Shown: one piece after another, positions 46,304 through 55,162 of the stretch | How positions within the stretch are numbered: position 1 is the first letter of the stretch | How the letters are laid out: each line of letters begins with the position of its first letter | Assembly (NCBI RefSeq): GCF_007991755.1 | Contig: NZ_BJYY01000013.1 | Coordinates: forward strand, 587,804-651,803 | Length of the DNA: 64,000 nucleotides | Source of the DNA: Cellulomonas aerilata | GTDB taxonomy: Bacteria > Actinomycetota > Actinomycetes > Actinomycetales > Cellulomonadaceae | Direction of reading: 5' to 3' | Program-made: the position numbers and the translations under genes | The notes under the pieces: generated by a model | What the model was told of the DNA's origin: nothing | What the model saw: the letters and a program-made list of their open reading frames with translations, nothing else | Database searches by the model: none

Positions 46304-47622
46304 GCGACGGGGCCGCACGCGGCACCGGTGGCGGGCGTGGCACCTCCGGCGTCGCCGGGGTCGGGCTCGCGATCGCGCTGGCGAGCGCCGCCGGGTACGT
46401 CCTGCTGGCCCTGGTCGGGCGCGAGCTCACCCCCGCCGACTTCGGGCTGTTCGTCGCGTTCTGGGGAGTCCTGTTCGGGCTCGGCGGGTCGCTGTCCACG
46501 GTGGAGCAGGAGAGCGCACGCCAGCGGTCCGCGGCCGTCCCCGAGCCGGGGCCCTCGCTGCCTGCGATCACCACCGCGTCCGCCGTCCTGGCCGCGGCCG
46601 GCGCGGCCCTCACGCTGCTGCCGCCGGTGGCCGCGCGGCTGTACGGCGACCCGGACAGCCGGCTCGGCGTCGTGGTGGTGCTCGCCGCCGTGGGCTTCGC
46701 CGTCCAGTTCGCGCTGCGCGGAGTCCTGATCGGCTCCGGTCGCGTCCGCGACTACGGGGGCCTGGTCGTCCTCGAGGCGGCGGTGCGGCTGGTCGTGCTG
46801 CTCGCGGTGCTCGTCACGGTGGGCGTCACCCTGACCACGGCGGCCGTCGCCGTGGGTCTCGGGTCGTTCGCCTGGCTGGGCTGGGCCGGGCGAGCGCGGC
46901 TCTCCCGGGCGCACGGCGAGCCGGACGGGGCAGCAGCCGGCCACGGGTGGTGGCCGGCGGTGCGCCGGTCCGCGTCCCTCATGCTGGCCGCCGCCCTGAC
47001 CGCGAGCGTCGTCACCGGCTACCCCACGATGGTCGCGGCGCTCACGGGCAGCCCTCCCGGCGACGCCGGCGGGGCGGTGTTCGCCGCGCTGACCGTCTCG
47101 CGGGTGCCGCTCCTGCTGGTGTCCCCGCTGCAGGCCCTCGCCGTGCCGGCCGTGGTCCGCTGGCGGGGAGCCGCGGGCGGCGGGAGCACGCTGCTGCGGC
47201 AGCGCCTGCTGCTGGGGACGGGGGCGTTCGCCGCCCTCGGCCTGGTGGGCGGGGTGGCCGGCTGGCTGCTGGGGCCCTGGGCCGTCCGGCTCGTCTACGG
47301 CCCTGCCTACGACGTCTCGCCCGCGGCGGTCGCCCTGCTCGTCATGTCGGCGTTCCTGCTGGCCTGGGTGCTGCTGCTCTCCGCCGCCCTGGTCGCGCTC
47401 GCGGCCTACCGCTCGATGATCGCGATGTGGGTGACGGCGGTCGCCGGGACGGCGGTCTGGCTCGTCCTCAGCCCGTGGGGCGTGGTCGAGACCACCGCGG
47501 TCGGCGCCGTCGTCGGGCCCGTGGCCGCGACCGCGTGCGCGATCCCGCTGCTCTGGCGGATCACGGCTCCGTCGGCGTCCGCGGCGGCACCGACGGCGGG
47601 CGGGTCCGGACCGGCGACGTAG
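46300..47622 (+). CDS. Wzx/MATE-type polysaccharide flippase
   Basis: A 440-residue membrane protein with about 12 helices. It starts GLAIALASAAGYVLLALVGR and continues with ELTPADFGLFVAFWGVLFGL, the pattern of lipid-linked oligosaccharide flippases (PST/MATE-like). It follows a GT2 gene in frame overlap. It would move a lipid-linked unit across the membrane, in parallel to the Wzm/Wzt exporter found downstream. The 3' end overlaps the convergent DUF2142 gene by 62 bp. Confidence 0.82.
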   Translation: MSDGAARGTGGGRGTSGVAGVGLAIALASAAGYVLLALVGRELTPADFGLFVAFWGVLFGLGGSLSTVEQESARQRSAAVPEPGPSLPAITTASAVLAAAGAALTLLPPVAARLYGDPDSRLGVVVVLAAVGFAVQFALRGVLIGSGRVRDYGGLVVLEAAVRLVVLLAVLVTVGVTLTTAAVAVGLGSFAWLGWAGRARLSRAHGEPDGAAAGHGWWPAVRRSASLMLAAALTASVVTGYPTMVAALTGSPPGDAGGAVFAALTVSRVPLLLVSPLQALAVPAVVRWRGAAGGGSTLLRQRLLLGTGAFAALGLVGGVAGWLLGPWAVRLVYGPAYDVSPAAVALLVMSAFLLAWVLLLSAALVALAAYRSMIAMWVTAVAGTAVWLVLSPWGVVETTAVGAVVGPVAATACAIPLLWRITAPSASAAAPTAGGSGPAT

Positions 47623-49231
47623 GACGCCCGGCCCGCGTGACCGCGTCGGGCCGGGGGCGCCCGCCGCCGGCGGCCGGCACCTCCGGCTGGTCCCGCTGCT
47701 CCGGCAGGTGACCGCCGGCGCCCGAGCCGGGCGCCGGACGGTCGTCGGTCGAGCCGGAGCGGGCCGGCCGGACCGCTGCCGGCGCCGGAGTGGTGAGCGC
47801 CGGCGAGAGCAGCGCGAGGCCTGACGCGAAGGCGAGGGCACCCAGGACCCACACCGTCTGCGGCTGCGGGCCGAAGCTCCACCACCACTCGCGGGCCGCG
47901 TCCAGGTCGGCGGCCGACACGTCGTCGCCCGTCACGTAGCGCCGGATCGTGGCGTGCAGCGCCGCCGCGTTCGCCAGCGACAGCAGCACCACGACGACCC
48001 AGCGCTGCCCGGACGTCACCCGGAACGCCGCGCCGTCCAGCCGGACGAGGGCGGTCACGGCGAGCAGCGTCAGGAGCGGCAGGATGTAGCGGGGGTGGAC
48101 CCCGAAGCCGACCGGGAAGCTCGACAGGTACTGGATGTACGTCGGGACCAGCAGCGCCCCGGACGCCACCGCGGCCAGGGCGAGCCCCCGGCGGCGGTCC
48201 GCGCCGGCGAGGCCGGCCAGCAGCGCCGCCCCGAAGACCGCCCAGGACGCGGCGGTGACCAGCGGGGGCATCGCCGTGTCCACCCAGCCCAGGCCCCAGG
48301 TCCCGAAGTTGCCGAGCCACAGGTCCGGCACCGTCACGGCCAGCTCGCCGAGCAGGTCCCAGGTCAGCGCGCCCGGCGGGGTCGCCGAGACCGCGTCGGA
48401 CTGGCCCGCGGAGAGGAACGAGATCGCGGCGACGACCGCGAGGACGCCCGGGTAGACGAGCCGGCGCAGGTGCTCGCGACCGCTGTGCCAGGTGAGGATC
48501 ACCGCGACGCCGACGGCGACGACGCCGTACAGCGCGCCGTCGGCGCGCGCGCCGGCACCGAGGAGCAGCGCCACCGCGGCGAGTGCGCCGAGCACGAGAC
48601 GCCGCGGACCACGGGGCACCGTGAGGTACCCCAGCACGCTGACCGCGAGCGCCCCCGAGGAGACGATGGCCCACCCGCTCGGGTTCACCGACGGCACGAG
48701 CGACATGCCCATCGGCACGACGGTGACGACGAGCCCGCCCAGCAGGCCCCGGCGCAGGCCCGCCGGCGAGGCGACCGCGATCGCGGCGACGACCAGCGTG
48801 AGCAGCGTGGCGTGCACGACCCGCATCGTCACGACGGAGCGCTCGAGGTCCGGACCCGCGAACAGGCTGCTCACGAAGTAGTTCACCGGCGGGTAGTCGC
48901 CCTCGAAGTTCCCCCGGTCGCTCACGATCGTCGCCCCGGGCGGGCCGGACTCCTCCGCCTGGCAGCGGGCGCTCTCCTCGCTGTCGAACCCGAAGCACGC
49001 GGACTTCACCAGCGCCCTCGGGACCTCGCGGACGCTCTCGTCCGGGCCCGCCTCGCACAGCCCGTCCCGCAGCCCCTGCCCGCACCACGCGCTCACGAGG
49101 TGGTAGTCCTCGTCGGGCGTCGACCCGGCGGGGGACGCCAGAGCCCAGGCGCCGAGGGAGAGGAGCAGGAGGAGCCCGCCGAGCACCGCGGCGATCGTGC
49201 GGGACGGCGCCGCCCCGGCCCTCCGGGTCAT
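47561..49231 (-). CDS. DUF2142 family membrane protein
   Basis: A 556-residue protein with about ten membrane helices. It has the DUF2142 pattern: AWALASPAGSTPDEDYHLVS after the first helix, FEGDYPPVNYFVSSLF, PSVNPSGWAIVSSGALAVSV and VHPRYILPLLTLLAVTAL. The fold resembles lipid-phosphate-sugar glycosyltransferases of the GT-C class; an acidic pair (DED) sits in the first outside loop. The C-terminal 70 residues are Pro-rich. The ATG overlaps the rmlD stop (ATGA). Confidence 0.85.
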   Translation of the reverse strand: MTRRAGAAPSRTIAAVLGGLLLLLSLGAWALASPAGSTPDEDYHLVSAWCGQGLRDGLCEAGPDESVREVPRALVKSACFGFDSEESARCQAEESGPPGATIVSDRGNFEGDYPPVNYFVSSLFAGPDLERSVVTMRVVHATLLTLVVAAIAVASPAGLRRGLLGGLVVTVVPMGMSLVPSVNPSGWAIVSSGALAVSVLGYLTVPRGPRRLVLGALAAVALLLGAGARADGALYGVVAVGVAVILTWHSGREHLRRLVYPGVLAVVAAISFLSAGQSDAVSATPPGALTWDLLGELAVTVPDLWLGNFGTWGLGWVDTAMPPLVTAASWAVFGAALLAGLAGADRRRGLALAAVASGALLVPTYIQYLSSFPVGFGVHPRYILPLLTLLAVTALVRLDGAAFRVTSGQRWVVVVLLSLANAAALHATIRRYVTGDDVSAADLDAAREWWWSFGPQPQTVWVLGALAFASGLALLSPALTTPAPAAVRPARSGSTDDRPAPGSGAGGHLPEQRDQPEVPAAGGGRPRPDAVTRAGRPTSPVRTRPPSVPPRTPTEP

Positions 49232-50091
49232 CGGGCGACGGCGCCGGTGCCCAGCACGCTCGACGCTGCCGCCTGCCACCGCTCGTCCCACGGCCCGATC
49301 GGCTCCACCCCGGCGGCGGCCAGGGTGCCGTGACCCAGCACGGAGTACGCGGGCCGGGGTGCGGGGCGCACGAAGGACTCGCTCGTCGTCGGGCGGACGA
49401 TGCCCGGCTCCATCCCCGCCGCCGCCACGACGGCGCGGGCGAACTCGTGCCAGGTCACCTCGCCGGAGGCGGTCCCGTGGTAGGTCCCGGCCGGCGCGGC
49501 GGCGTCGACGAGCCGCAGCAGCAGCGCGGCGAGGTCGGCCGTCCAGGTCGGCTGGCCGGTCTGGTCGGCCACCACGTCGAGCCCGCCGCGCTCGGCCGCG
49601 ACCCGCGCGATCGTCTTGGGGAAGCAGCCGCCGCCCGCGCCGTAGAGCCAGGCCGTCCGCACGATCAGGTGGTCGGCGGTCTCCGCCCGCACCGCCCACT
49701 CGCCCGCGGCCTTCGTGCGCCCGTAGGCGGAGCGCGGGGCGATCGGCGCGTCCTCCGGGTAGGGCGAGGCGGCCGACCCGTCGAAGACGTAGTCCGTCGA
49801 GACGTGCACCAGGCGCGCGCCGGCGGCCCGCGCCGCCCGGGCGACGAGCGCCGGACCCACCGCGTTCGCGGCGAAGGCGTCGGCCTCGTGCTCCTCGGCC
49901 GCGTCCACGGCGGTGTACGCCGCGCAGTTCACGACGACGTCGTGCCCCGCCACCAGGTCGTGCACCGCGGCGGCGTCCGTGACGTCGAGGTCGGCGCGAC
50001 CGGCGGCCGTGACCACGTCCCCGCGCGCGCCCAGCTGCGCCACCACGTCCTGACCGAGCATCCCGGACGCACCCGTCACGAGCCAGCGCAC
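49228..50091 (-). CDS. rmlD: dTDP-4-dehydrorhamnose reductase
   Basis: A 287-residue short-chain dehydrogenase that reduces dTDP-4-dehydro-L-rhamnose to dTDP-L-rhamnose. It has the NAD(P) loop VTGASGMLGQDV, VVVNCAAYTAVDAAEEHE, STDYVFDGS, the catalytic YGRTKAAGE and VRTAWLYG. Length and motifs are normal. GGGGAG lies 7 nt before the GTG. It is divergent from rmlC and coupled downstream to DUF2142. Confidence 0.95.
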   Translation of the reverse strand: MRWLVTGASGMLGQDVVAQLGARGDVVTAAGRADLDVTDAAAVHDLVAGHDVVVNCAAYTAVDAAEEHEADAFAANAVGPALVARAARAAGARLVHVSTDYVFDGSAASPYPEDAPIAPRSAYGRTKAAGEWAVRAETADHLIVRTAWLYGAGGGCFPKTIARVAAERGGLDVVADQTGQPTWTADLAALLLRLVDAAAPAGTYHGTASGEVTWHEFARAVVAAAGMEPGIVRPTTSESFVRPAPRPAYSVLGHGTLAAAGVEPIGPWDERWQAAASSVLGTGAVAR

Positions 50092-50178
50092 AGCACCACT
50101 CCCCTATCCGACGACAGGTGGCCAGCCTAGCCGCGCAGCTACGCTGGGCCGTCGCCGACCGACCGAGGAGAACCTGCT

Positions 50179-50796
50179 GTGGACTACCGCGAACTGTCCG
50201 TCCCGGGCGCCTGGGAGATCACGCCGAAGCAGTTCGGCGACCCGCGTGGGGTCTTCCTCGAGTGGTTCAAGGCGGGGCCGTTCGCCGAGGCCGTGGGGCA
50301 CCCGCTGGACCTGCAGCAGGCCAACGCGTCCGTGTCCGCCGCGGGCGTCCTGCGTGGCATCCACTTCGCGGACGTGCCGCCCGGGCAGGCCAAGTACGTG
50401 ACGTGCCCGAAGGGCGCCGTGCTCGACGTGGCGGTCGACATCCGCGTCGGCTCGCCGACGTTCGGCCGGTGGGACACGGTCCTGCTGGACGACGTGGACC
50501 GGCGCGCCATCTACCTCTCGGAGGGCCTCGGGCACGCATTCCTGTCCCTCGAGGACGACTCGACCGTCATGTACCTGTGCTCGACGGGGTACAGCCCCGG
50601 CCGCGAGCACGGCATCCACCCGCTCGACCCGGAGGTCGGCATCGAGTGGCCCACGCAGGACCGCGCCGGCCGCCCGCTCAGCTACCAGCTGTCCGACAAG
50701 GACGTGGCCGCGCCCGGGCTGTCGGAGGCGGCCGAGCAGGGTCTGCTGCCCCGGCTCGACGACGTGCAGGCCTACGTCGAGAGCCTGCGCGGCTGA
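50179..50796 (+). CDS. rmlC: dTDP-4-dehydrorhamnose 3,5-epimerase
   Basis: A 205-residue cupin epimerase. It has FGDPRGVFLEWFKAGPF, the active-site VLRGIHFADVPPGQAKYVTC with the catalytic His, VAVDIRVGSPTFGRW, IYLSEGLGHAFLSLED and VMYLCSTGYSPGREHGI. GAGGAGAA precedes the GTG by 8 nt. Together with RmlA and RmlD it makes dTDP-rhamnose; an RmlB is not found in the window. Confidence 0.95.
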   Translation: MDYRELSVPGAWEITPKQFGDPRGVFLEWFKAGPFAEAVGHPLDLQQANASVSAAGVLRGIHFADVPPGQAKYVTCPKGAVLDVAVDIRVGSPTFGRWDTVLLDDVDRRAIYLSEGLGHAFLSLEDDSTVMYLCSTGYSPGREHGIHPLDPEVGIEWPTQDRAGRPLSYQLSDKDVAAPGLSEAAEQGLLPRLDDVQAYVESLRG

Positions 50797-50814
50797 CCAG
50801 CGGCGGTCGGGCCG

Positions 50815-51948
50815 TCAGCGGCGCTGCACGACGGCGGCCCGGAACGCCCGCAGGTGCGCCTGCGCGGCGGCGTCCCAGGTGAACAGCGCCGCCCGCTCCA
50901 CGGCGGCTCGGGCCAGCTCCGCGCGGCGGGCGCCGTCGGCGAGCAGCGCGGCCAGCGCTGGCGCGATCTCGTCCGCCCCCGTGCCGCAGTACGCGACGGC
51001 GTCGCCCCCGACCTCCGGCAGCGACAGCCGGTCGGTGGTCAGCACGGCGGCGCCGCACGCCATCGCCTCGAGCACCGGCAGGCCGAACCCCTCGCCGAGG
51101 CTGGGGTAGGCGACGACGCGCGCGCCGCCGAGGTAGCCGCTCAGGTCCTCCAGCGGCAGGTAGCCCGGGCGCAGGACCCGCAGGCCCGCGGGCACCGCCG
51201 CGACGGCCGGGTCCACCGCCTCGTCCCAGCCGCGCCCGCCCGCGAGCACGAGGACCGGCGGCGACGACGTGCCGGCGACGGCGGCGACCCACCCCCGCAC
51301 GAGCTCGGGCACGTTCTTGCGCGGCTCGAGCGTGCCGAGGAAGGCCACGTACCCCTCCGGGCCGATCCCGAGCGAGGCGGCCACCCGGGCCGCCTCGTCG
51401 GCGGTCACCGGGCGGAAGACGTCGCGGTCCACGCCGTGGTGCGCGACGAAGAACCGGTCGGCCGGGGCGCCGGTGAACCGCACGACCTCGTCCCGGGTGG
51501 CCGCCGAGGGCACCACGAGGGACTGCGCCCGGCGGACCGCCCCCCGGGTGGCGACGCGGAAGAAGCGCGCCTTGACGGGGTCGTGCAGCTCGGGGTGGCT
51601 GAAGAACGTGGCGTCGTGCAGCGTGACGGTGACCGGCACCGGTGACCGCACCGGACGCGTGTAGTGCGGGCTGTGCAGCACGTCGGCGCCGACCCGGGCG
51701 GCCAGCCGGGGCAGCCCGGTCTGCTCCCACGCGAGCCGGACCGGCCGGCGGGCCGTCGCGGCCGGGGCGGCGACCACGTCCGCCCGGGGCAGGCGGGCGC
51801 CGGTCGCCTGCGTGTCCCGCTCCTGCACCGCGACGGTGAGCCGGACACCGGCGCGCTCGAGGGCGGGCAGCAGGTCGTCGACGTAGCGCCCCACCCCGCC
51901 CCGGTCGGCGGGGACGGCGGTGGCGTCGACGAGCACGTGCAGCGGCAT
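50815..51948 (-). CDS. GT4 family glycosyltransferase
   Basis: A 377-residue GT-B enzyme. It starts MPLHVLVDATAVPADRGGVG and shows LAWEQTGLPRLAARVGADVL, TLHDATFF, a conserved AFLGTLEPRKNVPELVRGW, and the C-terminal EGFGLPVLEAMACGAAVLT, the E(x7)E donor motif of GT4. GGGGGAGAA precedes the ATG. It is divergent from another GT4 with only 32 bp between starts. The sugar specificity is unknown; mannosyl- or rhamnosyl-transfer is plausible. Confidence 0.9.
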   Translation of the reverse strand: MPLHVLVDATAVPADRGGVGRYVDDLLPALERAGVRLTVAVQERDTQATGARLPRADVVAAPAATARRPVRLAWEQTGLPRLAARVGADVLHSPHYTRPVRSPVPVTVTLHDATFFSHPELHDPVKARFFRVATRGAVRRAQSLVVPSAATRDEVVRFTGAPADRFFVAHHGVDRDVFRPVTADEAARVAASLGIGPEGYVAFLGTLEPRKNVPELVRGWVAAVAGTSSPPVLVLAGGRGWDEAVDPAVAAVPAGLRVLRPGYLPLEDLSGYLGGARVVAYPSLGEGFGLPVLEAMACGAAVLTTDRLSLPEVGGDAVAYCGTGADEIAPALAALLADGARRAELARAAVERAALFTWDAAAQAHLRAFRAAVVQRR

Positions 51949-51967
51949 GGCCGCGATTCTCCCCCAC

Positions 51968-51973
51968 TACTGT
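51968..51973 (+). promoter_or_regulatory. Candidate leaderless -10 box (TACTGT)
   Basis: TACTGT ends 7 nt before the GTG at 51981. It lies in the 32-bp gap between two divergent GT4 genes, so both promoters must overlap. Confidence 0.45.
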
Positions 51974-51980
51974 CGGGGGC

Positions 51981-53108
51981 GTGTCAGGGCAGAGCTCGCT
52001 CCGGGTCGGGATGGTCGTCGAGCAGCTGTGGCAGCCGGTGCCCGGCGGCTCGGGGGTCTACATCGAGGAGCTGCTCGCCGAGCTCGCGACCGGGGCGCAC
52101 GGGGTCGACGTCACCGGCCTCGCCGCCCGGCACGCGGGTCCACCGCCCGCGCAGCCGCTGCCGCCGGGGCTCGCCGTGCGTCACGCCCCGCTCCCGCGGA
52201 CCGTGCTGTACGAGTCGTGGCAGCGCGTGGGGCACCCGCGGGCCGAGGCGGTCGCGGGCCCGCTCGACGTCGTGCACGCCACCACCTGGGCCGTCCCGCC
52301 CACCCGCCGGCCGCTCGTCGTCACGGTGCACGACGTCGCGTTCCTCCACGACCCCACGCACTTCACCGCGCGGGGCAACGCCTGGTTCCGGCGCGCGCTC
52401 GAGCGCACCCGCCGCAGCGCGGACGCGGTGATCGTGCCCTCGCAGGCGACCGCCGACGACTGCCTCGCGGTGGGCCTGGACGCCGCCCGCGTGCACGTCG
52501 TCCCGCACGGGTCGAGGCCGGTGCCGCGGACCGCTGCGCAGGTCGCGGACTTCCGGGACCGCACCGGGCTCGGGCGCCCGTACGTGCTGTGGTGCGGCAC
52601 GATCGAGCCGCGCAAGAACCTGCCCGTGCTGCTGCGGGCGTTCGCGTCGGTGGCGGACCGGCGGCCGGACCTCGACCTCGTCCTGGTCGGGCCGGCGGGC
52701 TGGGGCGAGGTCCCCGGGCACCCGGCCGGGCTCGCCCCGGACCGGGTGCGGGTCCTGGGCAGGCTCTCGCGCGAGGACCTGCACAGCGCGTACGCCGGCG
52801 CGGCGGCGTTCTGCTTCCCGTCCGTGCGGGAGGGCTTCGGGCTGCCGGTGCTCGAGGCGATGCAGCACGGCCTGCCGGTCGTCACCTCGGCGGGGACGGC
52901 GTGCGCGGAGGTCGCCGGCGGCGCCGCCCTGCTCGTGGACCCGGCCTCCCCTGCCGACCTCGCCGACGCGCTCGTCGAGGCCACCGGGCCCGCCGCGCCC
53001 GACCTGGCGCGGCGCTCCGCCGAGCGGGCGGCGGACTTCTCCTGGCGTCGCAGCGCGGCGACGACCGCGGACGTCTACCGGTCGGTCGCCGGACGGCGGT
53101 CCGGCTAG
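51981..53108 (+). CDS. GT4 family glycosyltransferase
   Basis: A 375-residue GT-B enzyme similar in layout to its divergent neighbour. It has VVEQLWQPVPGGSGVYIEEL, VTVHDVAFLHDPTHFT, VLWCGTIEPRKNLPVLLRAF and the donor-site REGFGLPVLEAMQHGLPVVT. The two neighbouring GT4 genes may be old duplicates. Its stop codon TAG shares the CTAG palindrome with the stop of the convergent wzt gene. Confidence 0.9.
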   Translation: MSGQSSLRVGMVVEQLWQPVPGGSGVYIEELLAELATGAHGVDVTGLAARHAGPPPAQPLPPGLAVRHAPLPRTVLYESWQRVGHPRAEAVAGPLDVVHATTWAVPPTRRPLVVTVHDVAFLHDPTHFTARGNAWFRRALERTRRSADAVIVPSQATADDCLAVGLDAARVHVVPHGSRPVPRTAAQVADFRDRTGLGRPYVLWCGTIEPRKNLPVLLRAFASVADRRPDLDLVLVGPAGWGEVPGHPAGLAPDRVRVLGRLSREDLHSAYAGAAAFCFPSVREGFGLPVLEAMQHGLPVVTSAGTACAEVAGGAALLVDPASPADLADALVEATGPAAPDLARRSAERAADFSWRRSAATTADVYRSVAGRRSG

Positions 53109-54322
53109 CGGCCCGGGGCGTGCGGCCGCATCGGCGGCTGCCAGGCGCCGTCGAGCGTGACGAGCCCGCCCTGCTCGCGCCCCGGGGCCGGCGCGACGTC
53201 GAAGCGCAGCACCTTGTCCCGCTGGTCGTAGACGTGCAGCCCGCCCACGTCGCTCGCCCAGGACCGCACGACGTAGGTGCCCGGCAGCAGCGGCAGGCGC
53301 GGCACGACGAGGTCGACGTGCCCCTCGCCCTCCAGGACGTCGGGCACGGGTCCGGCGTCGCGCGTCGCCGTGGACGTCACGGACACCCCCTCGGGGGTGT
53401 CGATGTCGATCGCGAAGACCGGCTTGGCGACCGGCTCGTGCGCCGCCCACGTCAGGCGGAAGGTCGCGGGCTCGCCCGTCCGGACCGCGCCGCCGACCCC
53501 GCCGCCGTGCACGAGCTCGACGCCCGTCACCTGCAGCTCGCCCGTGCCCCAGCGGGCGCCGGTGTCGCCGTCGGCCGCGGCCACCTGGTCGTGGCGCGAC
53601 GAGCCGGAGTACTCGTCGACGATGTCGGACGGCGACCCCACGGCCAGGAGCCGGCCGTGGTCGAGCCAGGCCACCTCGTCGCACATGGAGCGCATCGTGC
53701 CCAGCGCGTGGCTGACCACGACGATCGTGCGGCCGTCGTCGCGGAACTCCTGGAACTTCTCCATGCAGCGGCGCTGGAACTCCTCGTCGCCGACGGCGAG
53801 GACCTCGTCGACCATGAGGATGTCGGGGTCGACGCTGATCGCGACCGAGAAGCCCAGGCGCACGTACATGCCCGAGGAGTAGTTCTTGACCGGGGAGTCG
53901 ATGAACTGCTCGAGACCCGCGAACCCGACGATGTCGTCGAAGCGCGCGTCGATGTCGCGCTTGGTCAGGCCGAGGATCGAGCCGTTGAGGTAGACGTTGT
54001 CCCGGCCGGAGAGCTCGGCGTGGAACCCGGCGCCGAGCTCGAGCAGCGCGGAGATCTTGCCGTTCGCCGTGATCCGCCCGCGGTCGGGCACCAGGATCTT
54101 GGCCAGGCACTTGAGCAGCGTGCTCTTCCCGGACCCGTTGTGCCCGACCAGCCCGAACGTCTTGCCCTGCGGGATCTGGAGGTCGATGTCCTGCAGGGCC
54201 CAGAACTCGTCGTAGTTCGCCCGCTTGCCGCGCATGAGCGCGATCTTCAGGGACTGGTTGCGCTCGTGGTAGACGCGGAAGCGCTTGGCGACGTCCTCCA
54301 CCACGATGGCCGGCCCGTTCAC
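53105..54322 (-). CDS. wzt: Polysaccharide ABC exporter ATPase with C-terminal carbohydrate-binding domain
   Basis: A 405-residue Wzt-type ATPase. It has Walker A GLVGHNGSGKST (about 55-66), the signature YSSGMYVRLGFSVAI, Walker B DILMVDEVLAVGDE and the switch His in VVVSHALGTM. Residues about 270-400 form an immunoglobulin-like domain (TFRLTWAAHEPVAKPVFAID) that in Wzt proteins recognises the finished glycan. It overlaps the permease gene by 4 bp (GTGA). It powers export of an undecaprenyl-linked polysaccharide. Confidence 0.93.
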   Translation of the reverse strand: MNGPAIVVEDVAKRFRVYHERNQSLKIALMRGKRANYDEFWALQDIDLQIPQGKTFGLVGHNGSGKSTLLKCLAKILVPDRGRITANGKISALLELGAGFHAELSGRDNVYLNGSILGLTKRDIDARFDDIVGFAGLEQFIDSPVKNYSSGMYVRLGFSVAISVDPDILMVDEVLAVGDEEFQRRCMEKFQEFRDDGRTIVVVSHALGTMRSMCDEVAWLDHGRLLAVGSPSDIVDEYSGSSRHDQVAAADGDTGARWGTGELQVTGVELVHGGGVGGAVRTGEPATFRLTWAAHEPVAKPVFAIDIDTPEGVSVTSTATRDAGPVPDVLEGEGHVDLVVPRLPLLPGTYVVRSWASDVGGLHVYDQRDKVLRFDVAPAPGREQGGLVTLDGAWQPPMRPHAPGR

Positions 54323-55155
54323 AGCTCCTCCGCCAGTCGGCCCTGGAGCCGCGCGAAGACCGCGTTGCCCACCCACAGGGACACCAGCGTGAAGGCCAGC
54401 GCGTAGAGCACCGGCCCGGCCGGCGGCAGCTGCCCGCCGTAGAGCATGTCCCGGACCGACTCCACGAAGCCCACCATCGGGTTGAGCTGGTACAGGGTCG
54501 TCAGAGGCAGGTCGGCGGCCCACGACTGGCCGTCCTGCACGCCCTCGACCAGCGAGATCGGGTAGATGATCGGCGTCGCGTAGAACCAGATCTGCATGAA
54601 CAGCGCGACGAAGTGCGCGACGTCCCGGAAGTACACGTTGACCACCGACAGCAGCAGCGCCAGGCCGAGCGCGAAGACCGCGAGCAGCACCATGAGCCCC
54701 AGCACGAGCGGCGTCCACGGCAGCACGTTGACGCCGAACACGAGGAACACCGCCACGAGCACACCCATCTCCACGAGGTAGGAGACGAACGCCGCCGCCA
54801 CGTGCGAGATGACCAGCAGGCGCCGCGGGAAGTAGGTCTTCTTGATGAGGTTGCCGTTGTCGAGCAGGACGCTCTGTCCACCCTGCACCGCGGCGGTGAG
54901 GAAGTTCCAGGACAGCAGCCCGCACAGCAGGAACAGCGGGTAGCTGTGCAGGCCGTCGACGCCGACCGGCGGCTCGACCCGCATGACCGTGGAGAACACC
55001 ACGGTGAAGATGGCCGTCGTCGCGAGGGGGTTGATCAGCGACCAGGCCCACCCCAGGGCGGTGCCCTTGTACTTGCTGCGCAGCTCCCGGCGGACCAGGT
55101 TGACGAGCAGCTCGCGGGACCGGGCGACCTCGCGGACGTCGGACACGAAGGACAT
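54319..55155 (-). CDS. wzm: Polysaccharide ABC exporter permease
   Basis: A 278-residue ABC-2 permease with six helices. It has LLVNLVRRELRSKYKGTALG at the start (the typical RELKxRYKxSxLG region), WSLINPLATTAIFTVVFSTV and the C-terminal YQLNPMVGFVESVRDMLYG. It pairs with the Wzt ATPase. It lies 7 bp past an epimerase gene on the same strand. Confidence 0.93.
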   Translation of the reverse strand: MSFVSDVREVARSRELLVNLVRRELRSKYKGTALGWAWSLINPLATTAIFTVVFSTVMRVEPPVGVDGLHSYPLFLLCGLLSWNFLTAAVQGGQSVLLDNGNLIKKTYFPRRLLVISHVAAAFVSYLVEMGVLVAVFLVFGVNVLPWTPLVLGLMVLLAVFALGLALLLSVVNVYFRDVAHFVALFMQIWFYATPIIYPISLVEGVQDGQSWAADLPLTTLYQLNPMVGFVESVRDMLYGGQLPPAGPVLYALAFTLVSLWVGNAVFARLQGRLAEEL

Positions 55156-55162
55156 GGAGGGG

